The notes: generated by a model from the letters alone, not told the origin. 64,000 nt of DNA from Sphingosinicellaceae bacterium (GCA_019285715.1 CP079108.1:1-64000); one strand, 5' to 3'; counted from the first letter of the stretch, positions 1 through 9,972 are shown. Translations and numbers: made by a program.

Positions 1-75
1 TTCGGCCATCCGCGCCTCGACCGGCTGCGGCAGGCGGCGCGTGACGATCACCAGGGGACGCGGGCGAGGGGGCAT
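1..75 (-). CDS. 2-hydroxyacid dehydrogenase, 5' fragment (cut by window edge)
   Basis: Only the first 25 codons are in the window; the gene runs off the left edge. On the minus strand an ATG at 75 opens a protein beginning MPPRPRPLVIVTRRLPQPVE. This matches the usual N-terminal strand of D-2-hydroxyacid (glyoxylate/hydroxypyruvate, D-glycerate) dehydrogenases, where a short basic leader is followed by V-I-V-T-R-x-L-P. The family reduces 2-keto acids with NAD(P)H in the cytosol. It is divergent from the SH3 gene that starts at 179, so the 100 bases between them hold both promoters. The NAD-binding domain and catalytic residues lie outside the window, so the assignment rests on the N-terminus alone. 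Confidence 0.6.
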   Translation of the reverse strand, partial: MPPRPRPLVIVTRRLPQPVEARMAE

Positions 76-178
76 TGAGGCCTGCGCTAACGCCGCGTGG
101 CCGGGTACGCAAGCGGCCTCGCGTCGCGGCCGGCGCAACCGCCTTCTATCGGAGGGCCGCTTGCGCTACGGGGGCGTG

Positions 179-673
179 ATGTGGCGCGCGGCATTCTCCC
201 TCCTGATCCTCGTCGCCTGCCTTGCTGCAGCACCGGTCGAGCGCGACGACGGCACTTCGGGGCTGGTCGTGCCGCGCTTCGTCAGCCTGAAGAAGGACCG
301 GGCCTACGCCCGCACCGGCCCGGGCGACACCTATCCGGTCGCGGTCGTCTATGTCCGCAAGAGCCTGCCGGTCGAGGTGATCAAGGAGTACGAGATCTGG
401 CGGCAGGTCCGCGATATCGACGGCGGCACCGGCTGGGTCAACAAGACCATGCTCACCGGCGAGCGCACCGCGATCGTCACCCGCACCATCCGCACATTGT
501 ACAGCGCCGCCGACGTCAGCGCCCCGCCGGTGTGGCGGATCGCGCCCGGCGCAGTGGTGTCGCTGGTGCTGTGCGAGGGCGCGTGGTGCCGGGTCACCCG
601 CGACGGCAAGGGCGGCTACATGCTCCGCGCGCAATTGTGGGGCACGTATCCGGGCGAGGCAGTCGCGGGCTAG
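179..673 (+). CDS. SH3 domain-containing exported protein
   Basis: A 164-residue protein. I chose the ATG at 179 because it opens directly on a signal peptide (MWRAAFSLLILVACLAAAP); an open frame extends upstream but has no such feature. After cleavage near residue 21 come two bacterial SH3-type repeats. The first, at about residues 32-92, contains ARTGPGDTYPV and ends G-W-V-N-K; the second, about 95-160, ends with a W-C-R-V-T...G-Y strand. Such SH3_4 proteins are periplasmic and are thought to bind peptidoglycan or protein partners; the specific role is unknown. It is divergent from the dehydrogenase at the window edge and converges on the L,D-transpeptidase gene, another envelope enzyme. 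Confidence 0.82.
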   Translation: MWRAAFSLLILVACLAAAPVERDDGTSGLVVPRFVSLKKDRAYARTGPGDTYPVAVVYVRKSLPVEVIKEYEIWRQVRDIDGGTGWVNKTMLTGERTAIVTRTIRTLYSAADVSAPPVWRIAPGAVVSLVLCEGAWCRVTRDGKGGYMLRAQLWGTYPGEAVAG

Positions 674-720
674 GACCGTCTTTCCCGCGCCAACCGAACT
701 TTCCTTCTGACGCCGCTATC

Positions 721-1218
721 TCAGACGATCGTCAGCACCTCGCCCGCACCGATCTTCGCCAGCAACCCCGCCAGCGCATCGAGCTCAACCGCCACGCACC
801 CTTCCGTCGGCCGCAGGTCCGGCTGCGTCGCGTGGAGGAAGATCGCGCTGCCCAATCCCGGCACCGGCGGCGCGTCGTTGTAGCCGAGTACGACGATCAC
901 GTCATAGACCCGGTCGTCCCGCCACAGCCGCTCGGCGGAGAAGCGGTGGGGATGCGTGACTGGCCGGTTGTAGGCCGGATCGGCGGGATCGTCCGACCAC
1001 CCATCCGTCTCTCGCAGCCAGCGCCACGGCAGCAACCGGGGCGGCACCAGCCCGCGGTCGGGGCGGAGCAGGGCGCAGCGCACCGGCCAGCTCCCGAGCG
1101 GAGTCGCGCCGTCGCCTTCGCGCTTGTCGGCCGCTGCGACCGTGCCGCCCTTGCCGAGGACGCACGGGATGGTCTCGCCGAACGCGGTCAGGGTGCCGGC
1201 GGCGCTGTCGACGATCAC
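721..1218 (-). CDS. L,D-transpeptidase (YkuD-type catalytic domain) protein
   Basis: A 165-residue protein made almost entirely of a YkuD-like L,D-transpeptidase domain, a class that forms 3-3 peptidoglycan crosslinks or attaches proteins to the wall using an active-site cysteine. The catalytic pair is visible as His129 in AIFLHAT and Cys141 in PTEGCVAVE. The start is GTG at 1218, whose last bases overlap the ribA stop as GTGA, so translation is probably coupled to ribA. An alternative upstream start within the ribA frame is not credible. No signal peptide is visible, which is odd for a wall enzyme; either export uses another route or the substrate differs. It is last in the xthA-ribA-transpeptidase unit. 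Confidence 0.85.
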   Translation of the reverse strand: MIVDSAAGTLTAFGETIPCVLGKGGTVAAADKREGDGATPLGSWPVRCALLRPDRGLVPPRLLPWRWLRETDGWSDDPADPAYNRPVTHPHRFSAERLWRDDRVYDVIVVLGYNDAPPVPGLGSAIFLHATQPDLRPTEGCVAVELDALAGLLAKIGAGEVLTIV

Positions 1219-2318
1219 AGCAGGTGGCCGCTCCGCACGCGCTTGGTATCGAGATAATGCGCGTTGTGCGGGTTGGCGGGCATGTGGTGGGGGACGCGCT
1301 CGGGCACCGCGATGCCGTTCGTCTCGAGCGCCGCGACTTTGTCCGGGTTGTTGGTCATCAGGCGGACGCTGGCGACACCGAGCAGCTTGAGCATCGTCGA
1401 CGCCAGCGCGAAGTCCCGCTCGTCGGCGTCGAAGCCGAGGCGGAGGTTGGCATCGACGGTGTCGAAACCCTGGTCCTGCAGCGCATAGGCGCGGAGTTTG
1501 TTGATAAGGCCGATGCCGCGCCCCTCCTGCTGGAGGTAGAGCAGGATGCCGCCGCCCGCCGCGGCGATGCTGGCGACCGCGCCGCGCAACTGCGGGCCGC
1601 AATCGCACTTGAGGCTGCCGAGCACGTCCCCGGTCAGGCAGGCGGAGTGCAGACGGGTCAGGACGGGCACCCGCAGGTCGGGGTTGCCGATCAGCAACGC
1701 GAGGTGCTCGGGGCCGCCCTCGGCCGGGCGGAAGGCGACGACCTGCGTGTTCTCGGCATCGTCGAGAGGCAGTCGAGCGCGGGCGACGAGGCGGAGCTGG
1801 CTGGCCCGGGCGTAGGCGGCGACGTCGGCGGCTTCGACATGGAGGGCGTCTGCCGCCGGGCCGGGCACCGCGAACACCGCTGGGAGTAGCCCGCCGAGCT
1901 TGGCGAGACGGACCCCGGCGTTGGCCGCGGCACCGAGCGGCCCGGGATCGCGGCTGCGGAACGGGCCCTTGAACGGGGTGGCGAGGTCCTTGACCGGGTC
2001 GGCGGTGGCGACGCTGGCGGCGAGGTCCATCCACGGCGCGCGCTCGATCCACACCGCGTCGCTGGAGGCGGCGGCGAGTTGGTTGACGATGTTGAGCAGC
2101 GCGGCACGAGGGTGGGCGAGGAGCAGGGCGGCGCGATCCTTGGTCTCGAGCGCCGCCAAGCTAGCCTCGTCGGCAAGCTCGACGGCGAGCATGGTCAGCG
2201 CGCCGCCGGGTGAGTCGACGACAACCGGCTGGCCGCGCTTCAGCTCATCGACCGCACGCGCCACTGAGCGGGCCACATAGGCTAATTCCGTTTCACGTGA
2301 AACAGCATCGGGGTTCAC
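1215..2318 (-). CDS. ribA: GTP cyclohydrolase II with RibB-like N-terminal domain
   Basis: A 367-residue enzyme for the first step of riboflavin synthesis, opening GTP to a diaminopyrimidine. The C-terminal half is a full GTP cyclohydrolase II: zinc ligands Cys227, Cys238 and Cys240 in HSACLTGDVLGSLKCDC, and the catalytic stretch QQEGRGIGL at about 263-271. The N-terminal 200 residues resemble RibB (DHBP synthase) but lack its acidic active-site motif, so that half is probably inactive, as is common in sphingomonads. It starts with GTG at 2318, overlapping the xthA stop (GTGA), and its own stop overlaps the next gene the same way. Codons 6-10 (VSRET) encode a parS palindrome. A separate active RibB would be needed elsewhere. 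Confidence 0.95.
   Translation of the reverse strand: MNPDAVSRETELAYVARSVARAVDELKRGQPVVVDSPGGALTMLAVELADEASLAALETKDRAALLLAHPRAALLNIVNQLAAASSDAVWIERAPWMDLAASVATADPVKDLATPFKGPFRSRDPGPLGAAANAGVRLAKLGGLLPAVFAVPGPAADALHVEAADVAAYARASQLRLVARARLPLDDAENTQVVAFRPAEGGPEHLALLIGNPDLRVPVLTRLHSACLTGDVLGSLKCDCGPQLRGAVASIAAAGGGILLYLQQEGRGIGLINKLRAYALQDQGFDTVDANLRLGFDADERDFALASTMLKLLGVASVRLMTNNPDKVAALETNGIAVPERVPHHMPANPHNAHYLDTKRVRSGHLL
2289..2304. promoter_or_regulatory. Candidate chromosomal parS (ParB-binding) site inside ribA
   Basis: The bases CGTTTCACGTGAAACA contain a perfect 14-base palindrome (2290-2303, GTTTCACGTGAAAC). The widely conserved chromosomal parS consensus is TGTTTCACGTGAAACA, so 15 of 16 positions agree. 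ParB loads here and spreads to organise origin segregation with ParA. The site lies in the first codons of ribA, within a protein-coding stretch, as many parS sites do. I found no second full copy in the window. parS sites usually sit near the replication origin; no DnaA-box cluster, dnaA or parAB is present here to confirm the distance. Confidence 0.8.
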
Positions 2319-3106
2319 AGGCTGAAGCGCGCGATCTGGGGCACGTGGTCGGACGGCTTGCCCCAGTTGCGGGCGTCCTCAACGACCTCGAACCCCGTCG
2401 CCTGCGCGCCGAGGCCGGGCGAGGCCCACAGGTGATCGAGGCGGCGGCCGCGGTCGTTGATGCGGTGGTCGATGTTGCGGTAGCTCCACCACGTGAACAG
2501 CCGCTCGGGCGCCGGGATGAAGCGGCGACCGAGGTCGACCCAGTCGTGGCTTTGCTGCAGGCCGTTGAGGCGGTCGACCTCGACCGGCGTATGGCTGACG
2601 ACGTTGAGCAACGCCTTGTGGCTCCAGACGTCGCACTCCAGCGGTGCGACGTTGAAATCGCCGACGATGAGCGTGTCATCGCGCAGCCCCTCCGACCAGC
2701 GCGTCATGCGGTCGAGGAACGCTAGTTTCTGGCCGAACTTGGGGTTCAGTGCCGGGTCGGGGATGTCGCCGCCGGCGGGCACGTAGACGTTCTCCAGGAG
2801 CAAGCCGTTCGGGAGCCGCACGCCGATGTGGCGCGCCTCACCGTTGTCCTGCCAGTCGTGGCGTCGCTCCTCGACCAGCGGCAGCTTCGACAGGATCGCG
2901 ACGCCGTGGTGCATGCGCTGCCCGCAGACGACGCGGTGGGTGTAGCCAAGCGCCTCGAAGCGGGCGTGCGGGAAGTCCGGGTCGACGACCTTGGTCTCCT
3001 GCAGGCACAGCACGTCGGGGGCGTGCTCGACCAGGAACCGCTCGACGATGTCGAGGCGGAAGCGGACCGAATTGATGTTCCAGGACGCGATCGAGAGGTC
3101 AGTCAT
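2315..3106 (-). CDS. xthA: Exodeoxyribonuclease III
   Basis: A 263-residue AP endonuclease/3'-5' exonuclease of base excision repair. The full set of exonuclease III motifs is present: SWNINSVR near the N-terminus, the metal-binding glutamate at about residue 37 in CLQETKV, the IVGDFNVAP loop near 150, RRLDHLW near 223 and the catalytic SDHVP near 255. The length matches the family. The start is ATG at 3106 after a long structured leader (3107-3391). Its stop overlaps the ribA start by 4 bases. DNA repair and riboflavin genes are functionally unrelated, so this looks like an economy operon rather than a pathway. Confidence 0.95.
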   Translation of the reverse strand: MTDLSIASWNINSVRFRLDIVERFLVEHAPDVLCLQETKVVDPDFPHARFEALGYTHRVVCGQRMHHGVAILSKLPLVEERRHDWQDNGEARHIGVRLPNGLLLENVYVPAGGDIPDPALNPKFGQKLAFLDRMTRWSEGLRDDTLIVGDFNVAPLECDVWSHKALLNVVSHTPVEVDRLNGLQQSHDWVDLGRRFIPAPERLFTWWSYRNIDHRINDRGRRLDHLWASPGLGAQATGFEVVEDARNWGKPSDHVPQIARFSL

Positions 3107-3391
3107 GCCGCCTCGATGTAGGGACGCGCCACGCCGCCGTCATGCCCTATTCCGATCCGGGCCAGACACGGCATGGACGATCTGCCCAAGACGCAAATGG
3201 CCCCCGCTCCGGGGGCATGGAACGGGGGCCGGTTTGCGCTCGTCACGCATACGGGCAGCGATGTCGTACCGGGCAACAGGGGGCAAATCCCGGCACGGTC
3301 GCTGACCGCCACCCGTATCTAGGGGCGCCGACATTGCCCTTGAATGAACAACGTAGTTCAGGTTTCGCTCAGGCTCCCGCTGGTCGCCGAT
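3107..3391 (-). other. Noncoding gap with a long hairpin; possible structured leader or small RNA
   Basis: This 285-base stretch lies between the LolA-like gene and xthA, both on the minus strand. No convincing ORF is present. A long hairpin spans 3192-3238: CGCAAA pairs with TTTGCG and, inside it, GGCCCCCG pairs with CGGGGGCC (14 base pairs, small internal loop). The apical loop can also refold as GCCCCCG-CTC-CGGGGGC. Flanking GCCC/GGGC tracts could extend the fold. No uracil run follows, so a simple terminator is unlikely. It could be the 5' leader of xthA or an independent small RNA; I do not recognise an RNA family. Confidence 0.4.
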
Positions 3392-3991
3392 TCACAACGG
3401 TCTGCCGGGAGTTTTCAGCCGCGGGTCGCGAAATACGAAATTTGCGGACCCGACCGCGACATTCGACCGCACATTCGACAGGACCACCTGGGTCAGGTTG
3501 TTCTGCGCGTCGTGCGCCGTCCAGCCACCGAGCGCGAGTCCGCCCGGCGCCTCGGGCCGCTTGAAGAACACCATGACGATCGAGCCGTATTCAGGGTGTT
3601 TCGAATCGCGTGCCTCGACCCTCACTAGCTCAGGTGTATCCTCTACGATCTTGGCGACGCGGGCGAGGTCCTTGTCCGGGTCGAGCAGCGCCGCCAGCGG
3701 CGTGCTGCCGACCGGCCACTGCGAAACCTGCCCGACGCTGTAGTCGATCATCGACAGCCGCGTGCCGTCGGCAATGATGAGCAGCTTCGACTTGTCGTAC
3801 TCGAAGCGGATCTTGCCGGGCCGGGCCAGCAGCATCTTCCCGCGCGCGACCTTGCCGTCGCCCGCGGTCTGGACGAAGTCGGCGGTCATCGTTTTCGTCG
3901 CGCGCAGCGTCGCCGCGACGGCGTCGAGCGGGGCGGCAGCGACCGGGGCGGCGAGCGCCAGCGCAGCGATGGGAACGAGAGCCTTGAACAC
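3392..3991 (-). CDS. lolA: LolA-family outer-membrane lipoprotein carrier protein
   Basis: A 199-residue periplasmic protein. I chose GTG at 3991 because a GGAGAA ribosome site precedes it and the protein then opens on a signal peptide (MFKALVPIAALALAAPVAAA). The mature part has the LolA half-barrel pattern: the helix with MTADFVQT near 40, RGKMLLARPGKIRFEY with its L-x-R-P-G-K-x-R signature near 58, and LIIADGTRLSMIDYSVGQV near 80. LolA carries lipoproteins from the LolCDE transporter to the outer membrane. The C-terminal domain is shorter than in E. coli LolA, as is usual in alphaproteobacteria. The gene stands alone, with the xthA leader downstream. Confidence 0.85.
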   Translation of the reverse strand: MFKALVPIAALALAAPVAAAPLDAVAATLRATKTMTADFVQTAGDGKVARGKMLLARPGKIRFEYDKSKLLIIADGTRLSMIDYSVGQVSQWPVGSTPLAALLDPDKDLARVAKIVEDTPELVRVEARDSKHPEYGSIVMVFFKRPEAPGGLALGGWTAHDAQNNLTQVVLSNVRSNVAVGSANFVFRDPRLKTPGRPL

Positions 3992-4066
3992 GATTTTTCT
4001 CCGTATGGGCCGCGAAGATGAACGCCGCGGCTTGAACCGCCTGTGAAGCGGCCGGCGGAGGTGCCC

Positions 4067-4321
4067 ATGCCAAGAGGCGACAAGGATAGCTATACCGACA
4101 AGCAGAAGCGCGAGGCCGAGCACATCGAGCAAGCCTACGAGGACCGCGGCGTGCCCGCCAAGGAGGCCGAGGCGCGGGCGTGGGCGACGGTCAACAAGCA
4201 GGACGGCGGCGGCAAGAAGTCCGGCTCGGGCCGCGGCCAGCCGGCGGCGCGGACTGCCGAGCAGCGGTCGGAGTCCGCCAGGCGCGCGGCGGCGACGCGG
4301 AAGCGGAACGCGGGGAAGTAG
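4067..4321 (+). CDS. Small highly charged protein, often misnamed plasmid stabilization protein
   Basis: An 84-residue, very hydrophilic protein that begins MPRGDKDSYTDKQKREAEHI and ends in a Lys/Arg/Ser/Gly-rich tail. The start is the ATG at 4067 behind a GGAGGT ribosome site. Proteins of this pattern (tyrosine-threonine-D-K-Q-K-R-x-A-E-H-I, then E-A-x-A-R-A-W-A-T-V-N-K) are widespread single genes in alphaproteobacteria and are often labelled plasmid stabilization protein without evidence. The basic, disordered C-terminus suggests nucleic-acid or stress-related binding; this is inference. It is divergent from lolA and is followed by the palindromic element at 4331. Confidence 0.75.
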   Translation: MPRGDKDSYTDKQKREAEHIEQAYEDRGVPAKEAEARAWATVNKQDGGGKKSGSGRGQPAARTAEQRSESARRAAATRKRNAGK

Positions 4322-4330
4322 GCGGCGCTG

Positions 4331-4473
4331 CCCTCCCCCCTTGAGGGGGAGGGACAGGGGCGCTCTTGCGCGCCAGGGAGAGGGGGTGGGAGCCGCTTCT
4401 TCCGAGTATCCCCTCCCTGCCCTCTCCCTGGTTGCGAAGACGCAACCTGTCCCTCCCCCTCAAGGGGGGAGGG
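4331..4473. repeat. Intergenic palindromic element with perfect 28-base inverted termini
   Basis: The termini 4331-4358 and 4446-4473 are exact inverted copies over 28 bases. Each arm is itself nearly self-complementary (CCCTCCCCCCTTGAGGGGGAGGG). An inner pair, CCAGGGAGAGGG at 4373-4384 and its complement at 4420-4431, extends the symmetry, leaving a short centre. The 143-base unit carries no ORF and resembles REP/MITE-like intergenic elements that fold as cruciforms. The G-rich right end lies about 8 bases before the GTG start of the next gene and could act as its ribosome-binding site. Confidence 0.8.
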
Positions 4474-4480
4474 TAGTGCA

Positions 4481-5287
4481 GTGCGGCCGTCGGTGCGCTA
4501 TCCCGCGGTCGTGGACAGCCTCCCCATCTTCCTCCGCCTGCGCGGCCAGCCTGTCCTGCTTGTCGGCACCGACGAGGCCGCCGACGCGAAGCGCCGCCTG
4601 ATCGAAGCGGCGGGCGGCCTCGTGGTCATGACCGAGGCCGAGGGCGCGCGCCTGGCGTTCGTCGCCCTCGACGATGCCGGCGAGGCCGCAGCCACCGCGG
4701 CACGCCTCAAGGCTTCCGGCCTGCTCGTCAACGTCGTCGACCGCCCGGCGCTGTGCGACTTCACCGTTCCCGCAATCGTCGACCGCTCGCCGGTGATCGT
4801 CGCGGTCGGCACCGGTGGGGCATCCGCCAGCCTCGCCAAGGCGCTGCGGCAGCGCTTCGAGGCGATGCTGCCGGCGGGCCTTGGCGCGCTCGCGACCGGC
4901 ATCTACGGGGTCCGCGACCGCCTCAAGGCACGCTTTCCCGATGCCGCCGACCGTCGCCGCGCGCTCGATGCGGCGATGGCCGAGGGCGGCCCGCTCGACC
5001 CGCTCGGGGAAACAGAGGTTGACGCCATTGACCGGCTGCTCGGCGACGCGCTCGCCGCGCCCGACGCGGTCGTCACGATCCTCCTGCGCTCGGCCGACCC
5101 CGACGACCTGACGCTGCGCGAGGCGCGCTGGCTCGCCCGCGCCGACCGTATCGTCCATGCCGCCGACACGCCGCCGGCGATCCTCGACCGGGCGCGACGC
5201 GACGCGGTGCGCAGTGTCGGGGCCAGCGCCGAAGCCGGTCCCGGCTTGACCGTCGTCGTCGCGCATGGAACGCTCGCCGCAGCTTAA
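4481..5287 (+). CDS. Siroheme synthase N-terminal type (precorrin-2 dehydrogenase/ferrochelatase) with truncated methylase tail
   Basis: A 268-residue protein. Residues 10-110 form the NAD-binding domain of CysG/Met8 (PIFLRLRGQPVLLVG, then DRPALCDFTVPAIVDRSP and GTGGASASLAKALRQRFE), which oxidises precorrin-2 and inserts iron to make siroheme. The dimerisation region follows to about 190. The last 75 residues look like the beginning of the uroporphyrinogen methyltransferase domain (DPDDLTLREARWLARADRIV), but the GAGPGD glycine loop is degraded and the rest of the domain is absent. A separate SUMT would be needed. The start is GTG at 4481, with the adjacent repeat supplying GGGGAGG; GTG at 4511 is possible. 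Confidence 0.82.
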   Translation: MRPSVRYPAVVDSLPIFLRLRGQPVLLVGTDEAADAKRRLIEAAGGLVVMTEAEGARLAFVALDDAGEAAATAARLKASGLLVNVVDRPALCDFTVPAIVDRSPVIVAVGTGGASASLAKALRQRFEAMLPAGLGALATGIYGVRDRLKARFPDAADRRRALDAAMAEGGPLDPLGETEVDAIDRLLGDALAAPDAVVTILLRSADPDDLTLREARWLARADRIVHAADTPPAILDRARRDAVRSVGASAEAGPGLTVVVAHGTLAAA

Positions 5288-5301
5288 CAGGCGGGCAAGC
5301 C

Positions 5302-5655
5302 ATGATCGACATCGAACGCATCCCGAGGGGCATGGAGGTGCTCGACGTCGACCTTGTCCATGTCGGCATCGTCGAGCACCACGAGGGCACCGGCATCAAG
5401 CTGTCGCACCGCGACGCGCCGGATCACCACCACCATTATATCCCGCACCATTGGATCGTTCGCGTCGACGAGCAGGTCCACCTCAGCCGCAAGGCGGCCG
5501 ATGTGTTCGATACCTGGCCGGGGGGGTATCCGTCGGGGCTGACCGTGCTGGCGCCGGTCCGGGAGATTCGGGCTCCGGGCAGGCCGCGCAACTGGCGGGC
5601 ATGGGGTGTGCTTGGCCTTGGGGCCGGAGCGGGACTTTTGATCCTGTTCCTGTAG
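5302..5655 (+). CDS. DUF2171-type protein with C-terminal membrane anchor
   Basis: A 117-residue protein 14 bases after the siroheme gene. Residues 1-75 match the DUF2171 pattern, a small beta-barrel seen as V-x-x-x-D-x-x-x-V-G-x-V followed by E-G-x-x-I-K-L and a histidine cluster (PDHHHHYIPHHWI). A single hydrophobic segment at about 100-117 (WGVLGLGAGAGLLILFL) ends the protein, so it is probably tethered to the inner membrane with the barrel in the cytoplasm. DUF2171 resembles the PRC-barrel fold; the function is unknown. The gene may be co-transcribed with the siroheme gene and converges on ppc. Confidence 0.75.
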   Translation: MIDIERIPRGMEVLDVDLVHVGIVEHHEGTGIKLSHRDAPDHHHHYIPHHWIVRVDEQVHLSRKAADVFDTWPGGYPSGLTVLAPVREIRAPGRPRNWRAWGVLGLGAGAGLLILFL

Positions 5656-5661
5656 GCGGCG

Positions 5662-8325
<2,664 letters not shown>

Positions 8326-8364
8326 GCCCTACCAAAGCGTGGGCGGGCGGGTATGTCGAGAGCG

Positions 8365-8955
8365 TTAAGCTTCCAGTTCGCTGTCCCAGTACAGATAGTC
8401 GCGCCACGTCTCATGGAGGTGGTGCGGCGGGAAGGCGCGGCCGTGCTCCTGCAGCTCCCGCGTGTTGGGCTGGTGCGGGCGGCTGTGCAGCGCCATGTGC
8501 GCCTCCGCCGGGGTCCGACCGCCCTTGCGCAGGTTGCACGGCGCACACGCCGTCGTGACGTTCTCCCACGTCGTGCGGCCGCCGTAAGCCCTTGGCACGA
8601 CGTGGTCGAAGGTCAGTTCCTGGCTGCAGCTGCAATATTGGCACTGGAAGCGGTCGCGCAGGAACAGGTTGAAGCGCGTGAACGCGGGGTGGGTCGCCGG
8701 CTTGACGTACTGGCGCAGCGCGATGACCGACGGCAGCTTCATCGCAAACGACGGCGAGCGGATCTCGCGGTCGTACTCGGCGACGATGTCGACACGCTCA
8801 AGGAAGGCCGCCTTGATCGCGGTCTGCCACGACCACAGGCTCAGCGGGTAATAGCTGAGCGGGGTGTAGTCGGCGTTCAACACGAGGGCCGGGCAGCTTT
8901 GCGGCGAGGCGCGCTGCGGCAATAACGGTTCGGGTAACAGATCGGGATGATACAT
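8365..8955 (-). CDS. HNH endonuclease family protein
   Basis: A 196-residue protein from the ATG at 8955, chosen for the AGGGAG ribosome site 9 bases upstream. The N-terminal part (PALVLNADYTPLSYYPLSLW) is typical of the large HNH family found next to many bacterial housekeeping genes. The nuclease core is RFQCQYC near 120, LTFDHVVPRAYGGRTTWENV with the H, N and H residues at about 132-150, and CAPCNLRKGGR near 155; the two CxxC pairs probably hold a structural zinc. It is a stand-alone gene with no methylase or phage genes nearby, so a restriction role is not supported; a DNA-processing role is possible. Confidence 0.88.
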   Translation of the reverse strand: MYHPDLLPEPLLPQRASPQSCPALVLNADYTPLSYYPLSLWSWQTAIKAAFLERVDIVAEYDREIRSPSFAMKLPSVIALRQYVKPATHPAFTRFNLFLRDRFQCQYCSCSQELTFDHVVPRAYGGRTTWENVTTACAPCNLRKGGRTPAEAHMALHSRPHQPNTRELQEHGRAFPPHHLHETWRDYLYWDSELEA

Positions 8956-9190
8956 CGTGGCCGCTCCCTGCTCTGGGGCAACCGCTTCGCCACGTCCTCG
9001 TCGCACTCAAGGCCAACCGCGAGACGGCCGTCCATTGACGCGCCTCTACAACAGTTCGTGTGTCGGGGGAATGACAGTTACCGCATTTTGATTTCGGGCA
9101 TGCGGATATCTTGGCCGCATCCCGGAGTTCGGGCGACCCGCGACGCCAGCGCCGCTTGTTGCGGGGCCGCCGGGTGCCTACCTAAGGTCC

Positions 9191-9403
9191 ATGAGTGCCA
9201 TCAACACGATCTTCATCATCCTTCTGGTCGTGGCGGTGTTGCTGACTGCGACGATGCTGGTCCGTGGGGTCATCGTCATGGCGCGGGGCAAGGACATCAC
9301 CGGCGAGCAGTCGAACAAGCTGATGAGCTACCGCGTCGCCTTCCAGGGCCTCGCCATATTGATCGTCGTCATCCTGATCATGCTCGCCCGCGCCCAGCAT
9401 TAG
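9191..9403 (+). CDS. HIG1-domain twin-transmembrane protein
   Basis: A 70-residue inner-membrane protein. Two hydrophobic helices (about residues 4-27 and 47-66) flank a short polar loop containing R-G-K-D-I-T and then N-K-L-M-S-Y-R-V-A-F-Q, the conserved N-x-L-M-x-x-R-V-x-x-Q core of HIG1 proteins. In bacteria and mitochondria these small proteins associate with cytochrome c oxidase. The gene ends 17 bases before the cobalamin adenosyltransferase start and is likely co-transcribed with it, an association commonly seen in alphaproteobacteria. It is divergent from the HNH gene. Confidence 0.82.
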   Translation: MSAINTIFIILLVVAVLLTATMLVRGVIVMARGKDITGEQSNKLMSYRVAFQGLAILIVVILIMLARAQH

Positions 9404-9420
9404 GGCGGGGCGCGGAACCT

Positions 9421-9972
9421 GTGGTCAAGCTCAACAAAATCTACACGCGCACCGGCGACGACGGCACGACGGGGCTGGCAGACGGCTCACGGGTGTCCAA
9501 AACCTCGCCACGCGTCGCCGCCTACGGCAGTTGCGACGAGGCCAACTCGGTGATCGGACTGGCACGGCTGACGACGGCGGGCGACACCGATGCGACTTTG
9601 GCGCGCATCCAGAACGAGTTGTTCGATGTCGGCGCCGACCTCGCGACGCCTGAGGGCCCCGAGTGGGCGCTCAGGGCGACGCAGGCTCAGGTCGACCGGC
9701 TCGAGGCCGAGATCGACGCGATGAACGCAGACCTGAGCCCGCTGAATTCGTTCATCTTGCCCGGCGGCGCACCGGCGAGCGCCTGGCTCCATCTGGCCCG
9801 CACAGTTGTCCGTCGAGCCGAGCGTGAAGCGGTTGCGGCATCGGGTACGGAACAGATAAGTCCGTTGGCGATTGCGTATCTGAACCGGTTGTCCGACCAT
9901 CTGTTCGTGCTGGCGCGCAGCGAGAACGCATCACACGGCGACATACTCTGGGTCCCCGGCGCGAGCCGATAG
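9421..9972 (+). CDS. PduO-type ATP:cob(I)alamin adenosyltransferase
   Basis: A 183-residue enzyme that transfers the adenosyl group of ATP to cob(I)alamin to form coenzyme B12. The ATP-binding N-terminus KIYTRTGDDGTTGLADGSRV (residues 5-24) is diagnostic. Further signatures are SCDEANSVIGLAR near 40, NELFDVGADLATP near 65 and the C-terminal RTVVRRAERE...YLNRLSDHLFVLAR. The start is GTG at 9421. Its partner is HIG1 upstream; the EgtB gene follows 25 bases later with its own GGAGGAG ribosome site. No B12 riboswitch is visible upstream. Confidence 0.93.
   Translation: MVKLNKIYTRTGDDGTTGLADGSRVSKTSPRVAAYGSCDEANSVIGLARLTTAGDTDATLARIQNELFDVGADLATPEGPEWALRATQAQVDRLEAEIDAMNADLSPLNSFILPGGAPASAWLHLARTVVRRAEREAVAASGTEQISPLAIAYLNRLSDHLFVLARSENASHGDILWVPGASR

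Noticed and set aside
2484-2500. Second CACGTG core (CCACGTGAACA) near the parS site
   Set aside because: Only the central six bases and one half match the parS consensus; the other half is unrelated, so it is not called.
4322-4480. CRISPR-like or terminator interpretation of the GC-rich palindromes
   Set aside because: There is no array of spaced direct repeats and no uracil tract; an inverted-repeat element fits better.
8956-9190. Riboswitch upstream of the HIG1/adenosyltransferase genes
   Set aside because: No B12-box or recognisable riboswitch core is seen in the gap; it probably holds only divergent promoters.
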